A stretch of 64,000 nt of DNA from CAYJFG01 sp051881695 (GCA_051881695.1 JBJEQJ010000024.1:1-64000), one strand, 5' to 3'. Counted from the first letter of the stretch, positions 43,493-52,392 are shown. Made by a program: numbers and translations. The notes: generated by a model not told the origin, from the letters alone.

Positions 43493-43969
43493 TTACTGAG
43501 TGTTTTCAATTATTTTTTTATAATCTAAGGCTGAAACAGTATCTGCAAGCTTATTCAGTATTCTGATAAGCTCCTTTATATCGCTTGTTCCCATCCTTTC
43601 AATTATTTCAGACGTTACAGCGAGAGTAGCTTTGCGGTCACGATGAAAGGCATTAAGTCCCTTTTGTGTATATTTAATATACGCTGAGCGTCTGTCCTCT
43701 TTAAGCGTTACACGCTCCACAAAGCCTTTGTCCTCAAGCTTGTTTATTATTTGTGAAAGCGCAGGCTTTGATATTTTCAGCCTTTCGCAAATTAAGCTTG
43801 TTTTAACCGGCTGACTGTTTTCATTTTCGTTGTAATATTCCTTCATACATGTAAAGACGCTCATCTCGCTATAGCTTAAATCACGGTAAATCTTCGGAGG
43901 TCTTACAAACCTTTTAATGTTATATATACAGCTCATAAGTTCATCATTTAACTGTTTATCCAAAGCCAT
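43493..43969 (-). CDS. MarR-family transcriptional regulator
   Basis: Winged-helix repressor of 158 residues. The recognition region LICERLKISKPALSQIINKLEDKGFVERV and the wing KEDRRSAYIKYTQKG are clear. GGAGG precedes the ATG. It is first in an operon with the heterodimeric ABC exporter and divergent from the RND gene. It probably controls both; the ligand is unknown. Confidence 0.93.
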   Translation of the reverse strand: MALDKQLNDELMSCIYNIKRFVRPPKIYRDLSYSEMSVFTCMKEYYNENENSQPVKTSLICERLKISKPALSQIINKLEDKGFVERVTLKEDRRSAYIKYTQKGLNAFHRDRKATLAVTSEIIERMGTSDIKELIRILNKLADTVSALDYKKIIENTQ

Positions 43970-44018
43970 TTTCCCGCCTCCAAAAAATTAATGGTCTTAA
44001 TCTTTTATTCTCTTAATT

Positions 44019-44046
44019 ATTATATTAATTTTGTTGAATATGTCAA
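44019..44046 (-). promoter_or_regulatory. Promoter and likely operator of the marR-ABC operon
   Basis: TTGACA (44041-44046), 16 bp, TATAAT (44019-44024), minus strand. The -10 lies in the palindrome TTAATATAATAATTAA, a plausible MarR site. Confidence 0.75.
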
Positions 44047-44230
44047 CTGTTCACTCTTATTTTAATATTCCTGAAACATTCTTCACAAAATCTTTACATC
44101 TTCATTTTGTTTAATATTCCAATACAGAACAATTAAGTAGCTTAAAAGTGTATAATATAAAAAAGTTTATTTACACAGACATCGTACAGTGTATTTTACC
44201 CTGTGTTTTTTGCAATATAGACGTCATTTA

Positions 44231-44259
44231 TTGATTTGATAGAATATAATCATTATACT
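44231..44259 (+). promoter_or_regulatory. Promoter of the RND permease gene
   Basis: TTGATT (44231-44236), 17 bp, TATACT (44254-44259). Confidence 0.7.
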
Positions 44260-44291
44260 GATTGCAGATAAATGGGACAGGAGTGTGTTTA

Positions 44292-47200
44292 ATGATTTCA
44301 AAGTTCAGCGTAAAAAAGCCGCTTACTGTAATAGTGGCAGTAATTATCGTTATTATCCTTGGAATAATGTCATTTACGAATATGACACCGGATTTGCTTC
44401 CTAATATGGAATTCCCCTATGTTATGATAATGACAACCTACCCCGGTGCAAGCCCCGAAAAGGTGGAGGATACCATAACTAAGCCCCTTGAGAAAACTAT
44501 GGCTACTCTTGATAAAATAGACGTGGTTTCCTCTAAGTCATCAGAAAATTTTTCTATGATTATGCTTCAGTTTACAGACGATGCAAATATGGATTCTATA
44601 ACGATAGACATACGAGAAAAGCTGGATAACGTAAAATCCGGCTGGGAGGATACTGTCGGAAACCCGTACATACTGAAAATAAGCGCAGATTTAATGCCGG
44701 TAGCCGTTGCCGCAGTTGACTATGAAGGCAAAAACACTGAGGAAATTTCTTCTTTTGTAACAAACACTCTTCAGACAAAGCTTGACGGCATTGAAGGAGT
44801 TGCAAGCGTTACCGAAAGCGGAATAATTGAAAAAAAGCTCAATGTTGTACTTTCTCAGGATAAAATTGACAATGTAAATAAAAAAATACAAAAGGCGTTA
44901 AACGAAAAATTTGATGATGCTGAAAAACAGCTTGAAAGCTCCAAGGAAAAGATTGAAAGCGGCCTTGAGCAGGTTGAAAGTGGAAAGCAGCAGACGGAAA
45001 GCGGCAAGGAAGCTTTAAAGGAGCAGGAAAAAGCAGTAACCGAACAGCTTGCAAAGGCTCAGGCAGAGCTTGACCAAAAGCAGGCAGAGCTTTTGGAAAC
45101 AAAGCTTACTATGCTTCAAAAAATCTCTTCGCTTGAAGTCCAAAAGGCAGAGCTGCTTTCAACAAGAGAGCAGCTTGTTACCATAAAGACAAAGCTTGAC
45201 GAAATAACAGATAAGATTAACAACCTTGAAAAGACTCAAACAGCTTTAAGCGAAGCATACGATAACTTAAAACGCTTAAAAAGCGAACAGGCTGTTTATA
45301 ACGAGCAAATTAACGCAATCAAAAATAATTCTTCTCTTGATGAAAAAGAAAAGGCTGCATTAATTAGCGCTATTGAAAACAGCGAGGAATATATTAAAAC
45401 TCAAAGGGAATTTGAAGCTCTTGACAAAACTCTTAACGAATACGGTCTATCAAGGCTGGAGCTGCCGATAGAGCTAGGCAAGGTAAAGCTTGCTTATAAT
45501 TCTGCAAAGCTAGCAATGGATACGCTTAACAAGGCTCTTGAAAAATTCGGAATATCTCAGGAGCAACTTACAGACAGCATAAATCAAATTGACAGCGGAA
45601 TAACCCAGCTTGAAACCGGTATTTCAAAGCTTGAAGGCGGGATAAGCCGGCTTGAAAGCGGAGCTATAAGCGTTAATGAGGCTAAGACGCAGTTACTATC
45701 CAAGCAGGCACAGGCCGGTTTTGAAATGAGTGCGGCGCTTACTGAATTGGTGTCGGCTCAGGCTACCTTAAATTCAACCGAAAAGGAGCTTAACACAGCG
45801 CTTTCTCAGGTTGACAGCGGTATGGAGGAGCTGAAAACACAAAAGGAATCAGCCTTAAGTGCAGCTGACGCCGAAAAAACCGTCACTATGGAAACTGTGT
45901 CGCAAATATTGACAGCGCAGAACTTCTCTATGCCGGCAGGCTATGTTACAGAGGATGGCGTTCAGTACCTTGTAAGAGTCGGCGATAAATTTGAAGACAG
46001 CGAAGAAATTGAGGAGCTTATGCTCTTTGATATGGGTATAGACGGAGTTGACCCTATATATTTAAAGGATGTAGCCGATATTTTTGTAAGCGATAATTCA
46101 GACGAAATATACGCAAAAATAAACGGCAACAACGGCGTTATGCTTTCGTTTACAAAGCAGTCAACCTATGCTACTGCAACAGTTGCCGAAAACATTAACA
46201 AAACCTTTGATGAGCTTGAAAAGGAACACGAGGGACTGCGCTTTACCTCACTGATGAATCAGGGCGATTACATAGACTTAATCATTAACAACGTGCTTGA
46301 AAATCTTTTGTTCGGCGCAATACTTGCAATAATTATACTTTTATTCTTCCTGAAGGATATACGACCAACATTGATTATTGCCTGCTCAATACCCGTAAGT
46401 GTTGTATTTGCCGTTGTTCTTATGTATTTTTCGGGAGTAACACTTAACGTAATATCTCTTTCAGGTCTTGCCGTGGGAGTTGGTATGCTGGTTGATAACA
46501 GCGTTGTTGTTATTGAAAATATTTACAGACTCAGAAACGAAGGCGCATCTGCAATTAAGGCTTCTGTTTCGGGTGCGGCACAGGTAACCGGTGCTATCGC
46601 TTCATCTACACTTACTACCATATGCGTATTTCTGCCGATAATATTTATTAAGGGCATAACAAGACAGCTCTTTACCGATATGGCTCTTACGATAGGATAC
46701 GCACTGATTGCAAGCCTTATTGTTGCTCTTACCTTAGTTCCGGCTATTTCGCAAGGCTTGCTTAAAAAGGAAGTAAAACAGCGCAAATCCGGAATATTTA
46801 ATAAAATGCTCAGAGGCTATGAAAAATCTGCCGCTTTTACAATGCGTCACCGTGCAATTACACTTATTCTTATTGTATTAATACTTGTTGCCAGCGTATT
46901 TTTCACAGTTTCAAGAGGCTTTACCTTTATGCCTGAGGTTGAAGCAGAAAGCATAACCGTTTCTGTTGAACTGCCTGAGGACGCAGACTTTGAATATGCA
47001 ACATCGGCGGCTGATGAAATATCTAAAGAAGCACAAAGCGTTGACGGTGTGGAAACGGTGGGCGCAATGGTCGGCGGAAGCGGAGTAGCAAGCGTTTTGG
47101 GAATAAATACCGGCGGCGGAGGCGGCACTAAAATTACAATGTATATTATGCCGAGCGAAAGCAAAAATAAATCCAACACCGAAATAGCGCAGGAAATACA

Positions 47201-48410
47201 GAATAAATGCGAGAAAAACAAAAAGCTTAAAGACTGTATAGTAACTGCCGACGCATCATCAAGTATGATGTCTATAAACACGCTTACAGGCAGCGGAATA
47301 TCTGTAAATGTGTTCGGAGATGACCTTGACGCCTTATCCAACGCTGCAAAAGGCGTTGCAAGGGAAATTGAAAAGGTAGACGGAGTCAAGGAAGTAAACA
47401 ACGGTATAGAGGATACAACGCCTGAGCTTAAAATTACTGTTGACAAGGCAAAGGCTATAGGCAAGGGGCTTACCGTAGCGCAGGTATATATGGATATATC
47501 AAGTGCGTTAAAATCTGAAAACACTGCTACAACGCTTACTGCGGACGGAAAGGATTTAGATGTAATAGTTGTTAACGGTAAGGCGCAGGATTTATCTACG
47601 GAGGATATTAAAAATTACAAGCTGAAGGTTACCGACAAGGAGGGCAACGAAAGCACAGTTGCGCTTAAGGATATAGCTGAAATTACGGATGCTCAGTCGC
47701 TTAATTCTATATCACGAGTTAATCAAAGACGCTATATTACGGTTTCAGCTGAAATTGATGAGAACAAAAACGTAACCCTTGTTACTGCTGATGTACAAAA
47801 TGCGCTTAAAGATTATAAGCTTCCAAGCGGCGTTACAATAGAGTATGACGGCGAAAACGAGGCAATTATGGAGGCAATAAGCCAGCTTATGCTGATGCTT
47901 TTACTTGCAGTAGCCCTTATTTACCTTATTATGGTTGCACAGTTCCAGTCTTTCCTGTCACCGTTTATAGTAATGTTTACTATTCCGCTTGCTTTTACAG
48001 GCGGTCTGTTGGGACTGCTTATTACAAACAATACTATAAGCGTAATATCACTTATCGGCTTTGTAATGCTTTCCGGTATTATTGTAAACAACGGAATAGT
48101 TCTTATTGACTATATTAACCGTCTGCGTGCAGACGGTATGGAAAAGCGGGAGGCAATTATTACTGCCGCTAAAACAAGAATGCGGCCTATACTGATGACG
48201 GCTCTCACCACTATATTGGGACTTTCCACAATGGCGCTCGGTTATGGCAGCGGAGCAGCACTTATGCAGCCAATTGCGATTGTTTGTATAGGAGGACTTC
48301 TGTATGCAACTATAATGACTTTGTATATTGTACCGATTATGTACGACTTATTAGCAAGGCGCAAGGTAAGAGTTGTAAATAAAGAAGAGCTTGAGGTTAT
48401 TGAAGAATAA
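44292..48410 (+). CDS. RND-family efflux permease with long coiled-coil insert
   Basis: 1372 residues, AcrB/SwrC-like. Start ISKFSVKKPLTVIVAVIIV; porter motif PNMEFPYVMIMTTYPGASP. The transmembrane halves include GLAVGVGMLVDNSVVVIENI, with the paired Asp-Asn of proton relay helix 4, and a C-terminal repeat of this layout (LIGFVMLSGIIVNNGIVLIDY). Between roughly residues 190 and 540 a coiled coil of about 330 residues rich in ESG, DSG and LETG repeats is inserted in the first porter domain. No adaptor or outer-membrane gene is near, as expected in a monoderm. ATG 44292 has CAGGAG at 8 nt. Confidence 0.93.
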   Translation: MISKFSVKKPLTVIVAVIIVIILGIMSFTNMTPDLLPNMEFPYVMIMTTYPGASPEKVEDTITKPLEKTMATLDKIDVVSSKSSENFSMIMLQFTDDANMDSITIDIREKLDNVKSGWEDTVGNPYILKISADLMPVAVAAVDYEGKNTEEISSFVTNTLQTKLDGIEGVASVTESGIIEKKLNVVLSQDKIDNVNKKIQKALNEKFDDAEKQLESSKEKIESGLEQVESGKQQTESGKEALKEQEKAVTEQLAKAQAELDQKQAELLETKLTMLQKISSLEVQKAELLSTREQLVTIKTKLDEITDKINNLEKTQTALSEAYDNLKRLKSEQAVYNEQINAIKNNSSLDEKEKAALISAIENSEEYIKTQREFEALDKTLNEYGLSRLELPIELGKVKLAYNSAKLAMDTLNKALEKFGISQEQLTDSINQIDSGITQLETGISKLEGGISRLESGAISVNEAKTQLLSKQAQAGFEMSAALTELVSAQATLNSTEKELNTALSQVDSGMEELKTQKESALSAADAEKTVTMETVSQILTAQNFSMPAGYVTEDGVQYLVRVGDKFEDSEEIEELMLFDMGIDGVDPIYLKDVADIFVSDNSDEIYAKINGNNGVMLSFTKQSTYATATVAENINKTFDELEKEHEGLRFTSLMNQGDYIDLIINNVLENLLFGAILAIIILLFFLKDIRPTLIIACSIPVSVVFAVVLMYFSGVTLNVISLSGLAVGVGMLVDNSVVVIENIYRLRNEGASAIKASVSGAAQVTGAIASSTLTTICVFLPIIFIKGITRQLFTDMALTIGYALIASLIVALTLVPAISQGLLKKEVKQRKSGIFNKMLRGYEKSAAFTMRHRAITLILIVLILVASVFFTVSRGFTFMPEVEAESITVSVELPEDADFEYATSAADEISKEAQSVDGVETVGAMVGGSGVASVLGINTGGGGGTKITMYIMPSESKNKSNTEIAQEIQNKCEKNKKLKDCIVTADASSSMMSINTLTGSGISVNVFGDDLDALSNAAKGVAREIEKVDGVKEVNNGIEDTTPELKITVDKAKAIGKGLTVAQVYMDISSALKSENTATTLTADGKDLDVIVVNGKAQDLSTEDIKNYKLKVTDKEGNESTVALKDIAEITDAQSLNSISRVNQRRYITVSAEIDENKNVTLVTADVQNALKDYKLPSGVTIEYDGENEAIMEAISQLMLMLLLAVALIYLIMVAQFQSFLSPFIVMFTIPLAFTGGLLGLLITNNTISVISLIGFVMLSGIIVNNGIVLIDYINRLRADGMEKREAIITAAKTRMRPILMTALTTILGLSTMALGYGSGAALMQPIAIVCIGGLLYATIMTLYIVPIMYDLLARRKVRVVNKEELEVIEE

Positions 48411-48423
48411 ACACGCTATATAA

Positions 48424-48463
48424 ATGCGGCGTACACCGATTTGGGGTGTACGCCGCATTTTTT
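48424..48463. terminator. Bidirectional terminator, RND gene / thiamin operon
   Basis: A 12-13-bp perfect stem (GCGGCGTACACC with GGTGTACGCCGC), ATTTTTT on the plus side and AATTT-type flank on the minus side. Confidence 0.9.
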
Positions 48464-48475
48464 GCTGCAATAAAA

Positions 48476-49063
48476 TCACCTGATTGCATTTTCAATTATT
48501 TTTTTATAACCGTTTTTCATAAGTCCGCTCATAACAGCACAGCCGTCAGTCGGTATTGCTTTTACCTTAGCTATATTATCTGCGTTTATTCCGCCCAACG
48601 GATATACAGGTATAGGTACATTTGAAGCAATATCCTTAACAGTTTCTATTCCCTTTGGCGGCAGGCCTTTTTTGCAGTCCGTATTAAAAATATGACCGTA
48701 TGTTATGTATGCTGCGCCCAGGCTGTATGCTTCCTTTGCCTGCTGTATACTGTGCGTTGAAGCACCGACAATATCAAACCTGCAAAGCTTTTCTTTATTT
48801 TCCCGCATTACAGGCAAGGGCAGATGAACAGCCTTGTGGTTAAGCGACAAAGCCGCATCAATAAAATTATGCAGGATACAAAGCTTTCCGTATTTATCAC
48901 ATATATTTATCACCTGTTTTGCAAGGTACCTGTAATCATCTGACGACAAATTCTTTTCACGCAGCACTAATGCGTAAATATTTGATTTTGCCAGCGTTTC
49001 AATATGACTTAAAAAATCGTATTCACAGCTTTTGCTGTCGGTAAAACAGAGAAGCTTATACAT
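48476..49063 (-). CDS. tenI: Thiazole tautomerase TenI (ThiE-superfamily)
   Basis: 195 residues with a TIM-barrel thiamin-phosphate-synthase fold. The motifs YGHIFNTDCKKGLPPKG (with the TenI catalytic His), PLGGINADNI and CAVMSGLMK match TenI. The pyrophosphate motifs of true ThiE (ND..D and HLGQ-D) are replaced by HNFID and HLPLP, so TMP synthase activity is unlikely. TenI aromatises the ThiG product. ATG 49063 overlaps the thiH end by 8 nt; a GTG four codons upstream is possible. Last gene of the thiazole operon. Confidence 0.8.
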   Translation of the reverse strand: MYKLLCFTDSKSCEYDFLSHIETLAKSNIYALVLREKNLSSDDYRYLAKQVINICDKYGKLCILHNFIDAALSLNHKAVHLPLPVMRENKEKLCRFDIVGASTHSIQQAKEAYSLGAAYITYGHIFNTDCKKGLPPKGIETVKDIASNVPIPVYPLGGINADNIAKVKAIPTDGCAVMSGLMKNGYKKIIENAIR

Positions 49064-50210
49064 AGATATAATCACTCATAACCGGCTGTAAGCCCTTTGA
49101 CTTTATCATATCGTACATTTCCTTTACGCTTCGGCTGTCGTCAATTTCAAACTGTTCGTCGCCCTTGGACTCTCCGCTGTGTGCTCCTATTCCCACGTCT
49201 ACTCCTGCGGAGGTTTTTGTTGCGGCAATTTGCACTATGTTATCTCTGAATCGCTGACATTCTCTGCTGGAAATTGTGATATTAGCAAACGGCATAAAAA
49301 TTCTGTATGCGCAGATAATCTGTAAAAGCTGAGGCTCGTGTACGTCCCTTGGATTAATTTTATCGTTATTTATAATAGGTCTAAGTCTGGGGCAGGAAAA
49401 GGCAATTTCTGCGTGCGGATATTTCCTTTGCAGTAAATATGCGTGATAGCCTGTTGCAAAGGCGTCGCGGCGAAAATCGTCAAGTCCTAAAAGTGCGGCA
49501 AAGCCAACACCTCGTATTCCGCCCATTAAGGCTCTTTCCTGTGCGTTAAAGCGGTATGGGAAAACTCTCTTATGCCCTGCAAGGTGCAAAGTTTCGTACT
49601 TATCGGAATTGTAGGTTTCCTGAAACACCGTTACAAAATCTACGCCGCAACTATGCAGATACGCATATTCGTCACTGTTCATCGGGTAAACCTCAACGCC
49701 GACAACCTTAAAATATTTTGTTGCTATTTTACAAGCCTCTCCGATATATTTCACATCGCTTTTTTTACGGCTTTCCCCTGTTAATATCAGAATCTCCTGC
49801 AAGCCGGTATCGGCTATTGTTTTCATTTCTCTTTCTATCTGCTCAGGGTCAAGTATCGCTCTTCTTATTTTGTTGTGACAGTTAAAGCCGCAGTATATGC
49901 AGTAGTTTTCGCAGTAATTTGCTATATACAGCGGAGTAAACATATACACTGAGTTTCCAAAGTGCTTTCTTGTTTCCAGCTGTGCGCGCTGTGCCATTTG
50001 CTCCAAAAAAGGCTCGGCGGCAGGCGATAACAGTGCCTTAAAATCATCGGGACTTAAGGAATCCTTTGCAAGCGCCTTTTTAACGTCTGCCTGTGTATAG
50101 GTGTTATAGTCAAAGCTGTTCATTTCATTTATAACAGCGTCCATAATATCAGACTTTATCACCTCCATATCCGGCAGATACTTCATATGGTCTGTTCTTT
50201 GTTCATTCAT
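49056..50210 (-). CDS. thiH: 2-iminoacetate synthase ThiH
   Basis: Radical SAM enzyme that cleaves tyrosine to dehydroglycine for thiazole synthesis. CENYCIYCGF carries the three cluster cysteines in the C-x3-C-x2-C form, and the C-terminal BATS domain is present (ECQRFRDNIVQIAATKTSAG, the GIGAHSG stretch). 384 aa, usual length. The start could also be the ATG at 50186; AAGG is very close to the first ATG. Lies 25 bp after thiG. A ThiH-type enzyme instead of ThiO fits an anaerobe. Confidence 0.95.
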   Translation of the reverse strand: MNEQRTDHMKYLPDMEVIKSDIMDAVINEMNSFDYNTYTQADVKKALAKDSLSPDDFKALLSPAAEPFLEQMAQRAQLETRKHFGNSVYMFTPLYIANYCENYCIYCGFNCHNKIRRAILDPEQIEREMKTIADTGLQEILILTGESRKKSDVKYIGEACKIATKYFKVVGVEVYPMNSDEYAYLHSCGVDFVTVFQETYNSDKYETLHLAGHKRVFPYRFNAQERALMGGIRGVGFAALLGLDDFRRDAFATGYHAYLLQRKYPHAEIAFSCPRLRPIINNDKINPRDVHEPQLLQIICAYRIFMPFANITISSRECQRFRDNIVQIAATKTSAGVDVGIGAHSGESKGDEQFEIDDSRSVKEMYDMIKSKGLQPVMSDYIYV

Positions 50211-50235
50211 AACCTTGCATTATCCCCTTTCAAAG

Positions 50236-51006
50236 TCAATTCTGCAAAAATCCGGTAAGAGGAGAGGAAGCACTTCCTCCTGCTTCAAGCACTCTTCCCA
50301 TACCTGAAAGATACGCCTGTCTGCCTGCTATTATTGCGTGCTTAAACGCCTCAGCCATTGACGGAATATCTCCTGCTGTTGCAATAGCTGTGTTCGCCAT
50401 AACTGCGGCGGCACCCATTTCCATTGCCTCACACGCCTGCGATGGCTTACCTATACCTGCGTCTACTATCACCGGCAGGTCAATTTCATCAACCAGTATG
50501 CGGATAAAGTCCTTTGTGCATATTCCCTTGTTTGAGCCTATAGGCGCGCCAAGAGGCATAACGCACGCAGCTCCTGCGTTTGCCAAATCTCTGGCAGCGT
50601 ATAAATCAGGATACATATACGGCATTACAACAAAGCCTTCTTTAGCGAGTATTTCGGTTGCCTTGCAGGTTTCGTAATTATTAGGGAGAAGATATTTTGA
50701 GTCTGCTATAACCTCTATTTTTATAAAATCTCCACAGCCGGACGCTCTTGCAAGCCTTGCTATACGCACTGCTTCCTCGGCATTTCTGGCACCCGATGTA
50801 TTTGGAAGAAGCGTTACGCCCTGCGGAATATAGTCGAGTATGTTTTCTGCTCCGCCGGGATTTGCACGTCTGAGAGCAAGGGTTATAATCTGTGCTCCGG
50901 CATTTTCAACTGCCGCCTTAATAAGATTCAGCGAATATTTGCCTGAGCCTAAAATAAATCTGGAGGTAAATTCATGTCCTCCTAAAATAAGCTTATCTTC
51001 TTTCAT
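50236..51006 (-). CDS. thiG: Thiazole synthase ThiG
   Basis: Condenses DXP, dehydroglycine and ThiS-thiocarboxylate into the thiazole ring. 256-residue TIM barrel: FTSRFILGSGKYS, ALRRANPGG, LLPNTSGARNAEEAVR, FIKIEVIAD (Schiff-base Lys), PLGAPIGSNKGI and DAGIGKPSQACEAMEMGAAA. AAAGGA precedes the ATG. 218 bp separate it from thiF, more than other gaps in this operon. Confidence 0.97.
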   Translation of the reverse strand: MKEDKLILGGHEFTSRFILGSGKYSLNLIKAAVENAGAQIITLALRRANPGGAENILDYIPQGVTLLPNTSGARNAEEAVRIARLARASGCGDFIKIEVIADSKYLLPNNYETCKATEILAKEGFVVMPYMYPDLYAARDLANAGAACVMPLGAPIGSNKGICTKDFIRILVDEIDLPVIVDAGIGKPSQACEAMEMGAAAVMANTAIATAGDIPSMAEAFKHAIIAGRQAYLSGMGRVLEAGGSASSPLTGFLQN

Positions 51007-51224
51007 TTTTTAACATTCCTTTCTGTCGTTTTTGTAATAATTGCTGTCGCTTTATATAATATAAAACTATGAAGAATACGATTACTCTTTAAAGCCGCTG
51101 AAAATACAGATTGTTAGTGAATATGCGGGATTATATTTGGCACAGACTGTGTTTAAAGAATCCCTATCAAAAGTTATCTTAAATCTCCATTCAGCTAAGT
51201 AAAATGGATAACCGTATAAAACAA

Positions 51225-52028
51225 TTAAACACCATATTCCCCTGTAAGTATACGAAGAACTGTATTTGCCTGATGTCCTGCACAAATGCTTACACGAGGC
51301 GCCATAAGCCCTCTGCCCTGCTGTGCGCCTGTTTCTCCGTCGCCGCACATATAAAAGCGGCTCGTTATTTTTTTTGTTTTTATTGTATTTCCGCTTTCAA
51401 ATCCTGCCATGCCGGAGGCGGCAACTATATACTTTTCAGGATAATTTTCAAGCACGGCGTTTACCGCCATTGCTTTGCAGTCCGGATTATCAAACGCTTC
51501 ACAGATGATTTCATCACCCTTAATAATATCCAGTATGTTATTTTCATCTAATTTTATACAATTTGTAATTACCTTTATATACGGATTTATCTCGCTTATT
51601 TCTTGCTTTAATGCATCTGTTTTATACATACCAAGATGCTTTATTTTATACTGCTGGCGGTTTAAGTTACTTGGCTCAACAACGTCAAAGTCAATTAAAT
51701 GCAAACAACCAACGCCTGTTCTTGCAAGCTGTAAAGCTATGTTGGAGCCAAGACCACCAAGTCCTAAAACTGCAACTCTTGCTTTTTCGATCTTTTTATG
51801 TACCCCGGGAGTATGTCTTGCCATAAGCATTGCTTTAAGCTCTTCTTCATCCGGCATTACGCCTTTTTCAATTAAAAATATACTGTCGTTTTCCTTCAGC
51901 TTATGGTTTTCATTTGTCTGAAAACCGTTGACAATAGTAACACAGGTGCGTTTATTAACTTCATTTTTCAGCTCCTCTAAGCTTTGCGACGAGGTATTAA
52001 GGTATTTTCCGTTTAATGTGATTTTCAT
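51225..52028 (-). CDS. thiF: ThiS adenylyltransferase ThiF with N-terminal ThiS-like domain
   Basis: E1-like enzyme that adenylates the ThiS C-terminus. Residues from about 80 form the ThiF core: VLGLGGLGSNIALQLAR, HLIDFDVVEPSNLNRQQY and the AFDNPDCKAMAVN segment. The first 60 residues (MKITLNGKYLN, then NDSIFLIEKG) look like another beta-grasp ThiS-like domain but lack a terminal GG. The zinc cysteines usual in longer E1 enzymes are not evident. It begins 2 bp after thiS. Confidence 0.92.
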   Translation of the reverse strand: MKITLNGKYLNTSSQSLEELKNEVNKRTCVTIVNGFQTNENHKLKENDSIFLIEKGVMPDEEELKAMLMARHTPGVHKKIEKARVAVLGLGGLGSNIALQLARTGVGCLHLIDFDVVEPSNLNRQQYKIKHLGMYKTDALKQEISEINPYIKVITNCIKLDENNILDIIKGDEIICEAFDNPDCKAMAVNAVLENYPEKYIVAASGMAGFESGNTIKTKKITSRFYMCGDGETGAQQGRGLMAPRVSICAGHQANTVLRILTGEYGV

Positions 52029-52030
52029 AC

Positions 52031-52225
52031 TTAACCTCCTCCTACAAAATTGACGATTTCAACTACATCTCCGTTTTTCAATACAGTTTGTGAATAATCT
52101 GTCTTGGGCAAAATTTCACCGTTTTTTTCAATTACAATGCGGCTTATGTTATAGCTGTTGTCATCAAGATAGCTTTTAAGAGAAATTTCATCCTTTTCAA
52201 TTTTCACTCCGTTTATTGTTATCAT
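52031..52225 (-). CDS. thiS: Sulfur carrier protein ThiS
   Basis: 64-residue beta-grasp protein that ends VNFVGGG, the diglycine tail that becomes a thiocarboxylate. ITINGV start and NGDVVEIV are typical. AAAGGGG lies upstream of the ATG. First gene of the thiazole operon, behind the leader element at 52294-52357. Confidence 0.95.
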   Translation of the reverse strand: MITINGVKIEKDEISLKSYLDDNSYNISRIVIEKNGEILPKTDYSQTVLKNGDVVEIVNFVGGG

Positions 52226-52293
52226 TTTTGCTCATTATCCCCTTTCAGTATTTTAACTTATGCCGGTATAACGGACATAATCTTTTAGAAAGC

Positions 52294-52357
52294 AAAAAGA
52301 CCCCATGAAAGTCTACACCCAAGGTGGTGTACCCCTTCATGGAGCCGGTCCAATCTG
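52294..52357 (-). promoter_or_regulatory. Candidate thiS-motif (HMP-PP) riboswitch with embedded terminator
   Basis: A short leader lies right after a perfect promoter and about 65 bp upstream of thiS. On the minus strand GGACC, CCATGAA and TACACC pair with GGTGTA, TTCATGG and GGTC to make one long hairpin, closed by CTTTTT. No TPP-riboswitch motif is present. The thiS-motif class is known to sense the thiamin precursor HMP-PP with an aptamer built into the terminator, and it occurs ahead of thiS genes. The class call is inferred from architecture and location. Confidence 0.7.
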
Positions 52358-52363
52358 CAATTT

Positions 52364-52392
52364 ATTATATTTAATTTATGCGCTTTTGTCAA
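52364..52392 (-). promoter_or_regulatory. Promoter of the thiazole operon
   Basis: Consensus TTGACA (52387-52392), 17 bp, consensus TATAAT (52364-52369), minus strand. A perfect match suits a gene controlled mainly by a riboswitch. Confidence 0.9.

Larger units (their letters stand above)
43970..44291. other. 322-bp divergent control region, marR operon / RND gene
   Basis: No gene. It carries the marR promoter (44019-44046), with an AT-rich palindrome (TTAAT...ATTAA) over its -10, and the RND promoter (44231-44259). A further TATAAT at about 44152-44157 lacks a good -35. Confidence 0.7.

Noticed and set aside
46847..47524. Long minus-strand frame antisense to the RND gene
   Set aside because: The plus strand codes for a clear RND permease here; the antisense frame is Ser/Thr/Ile-rich shadow sequence without a ribosome site.
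52294..52357. TPP riboswitch ahead of thiS
   Set aside because: The conserved CTGAGA and ACCTGATCTGG-type TPP elements are absent; the leader is too short and fits the thiS-motif class better.
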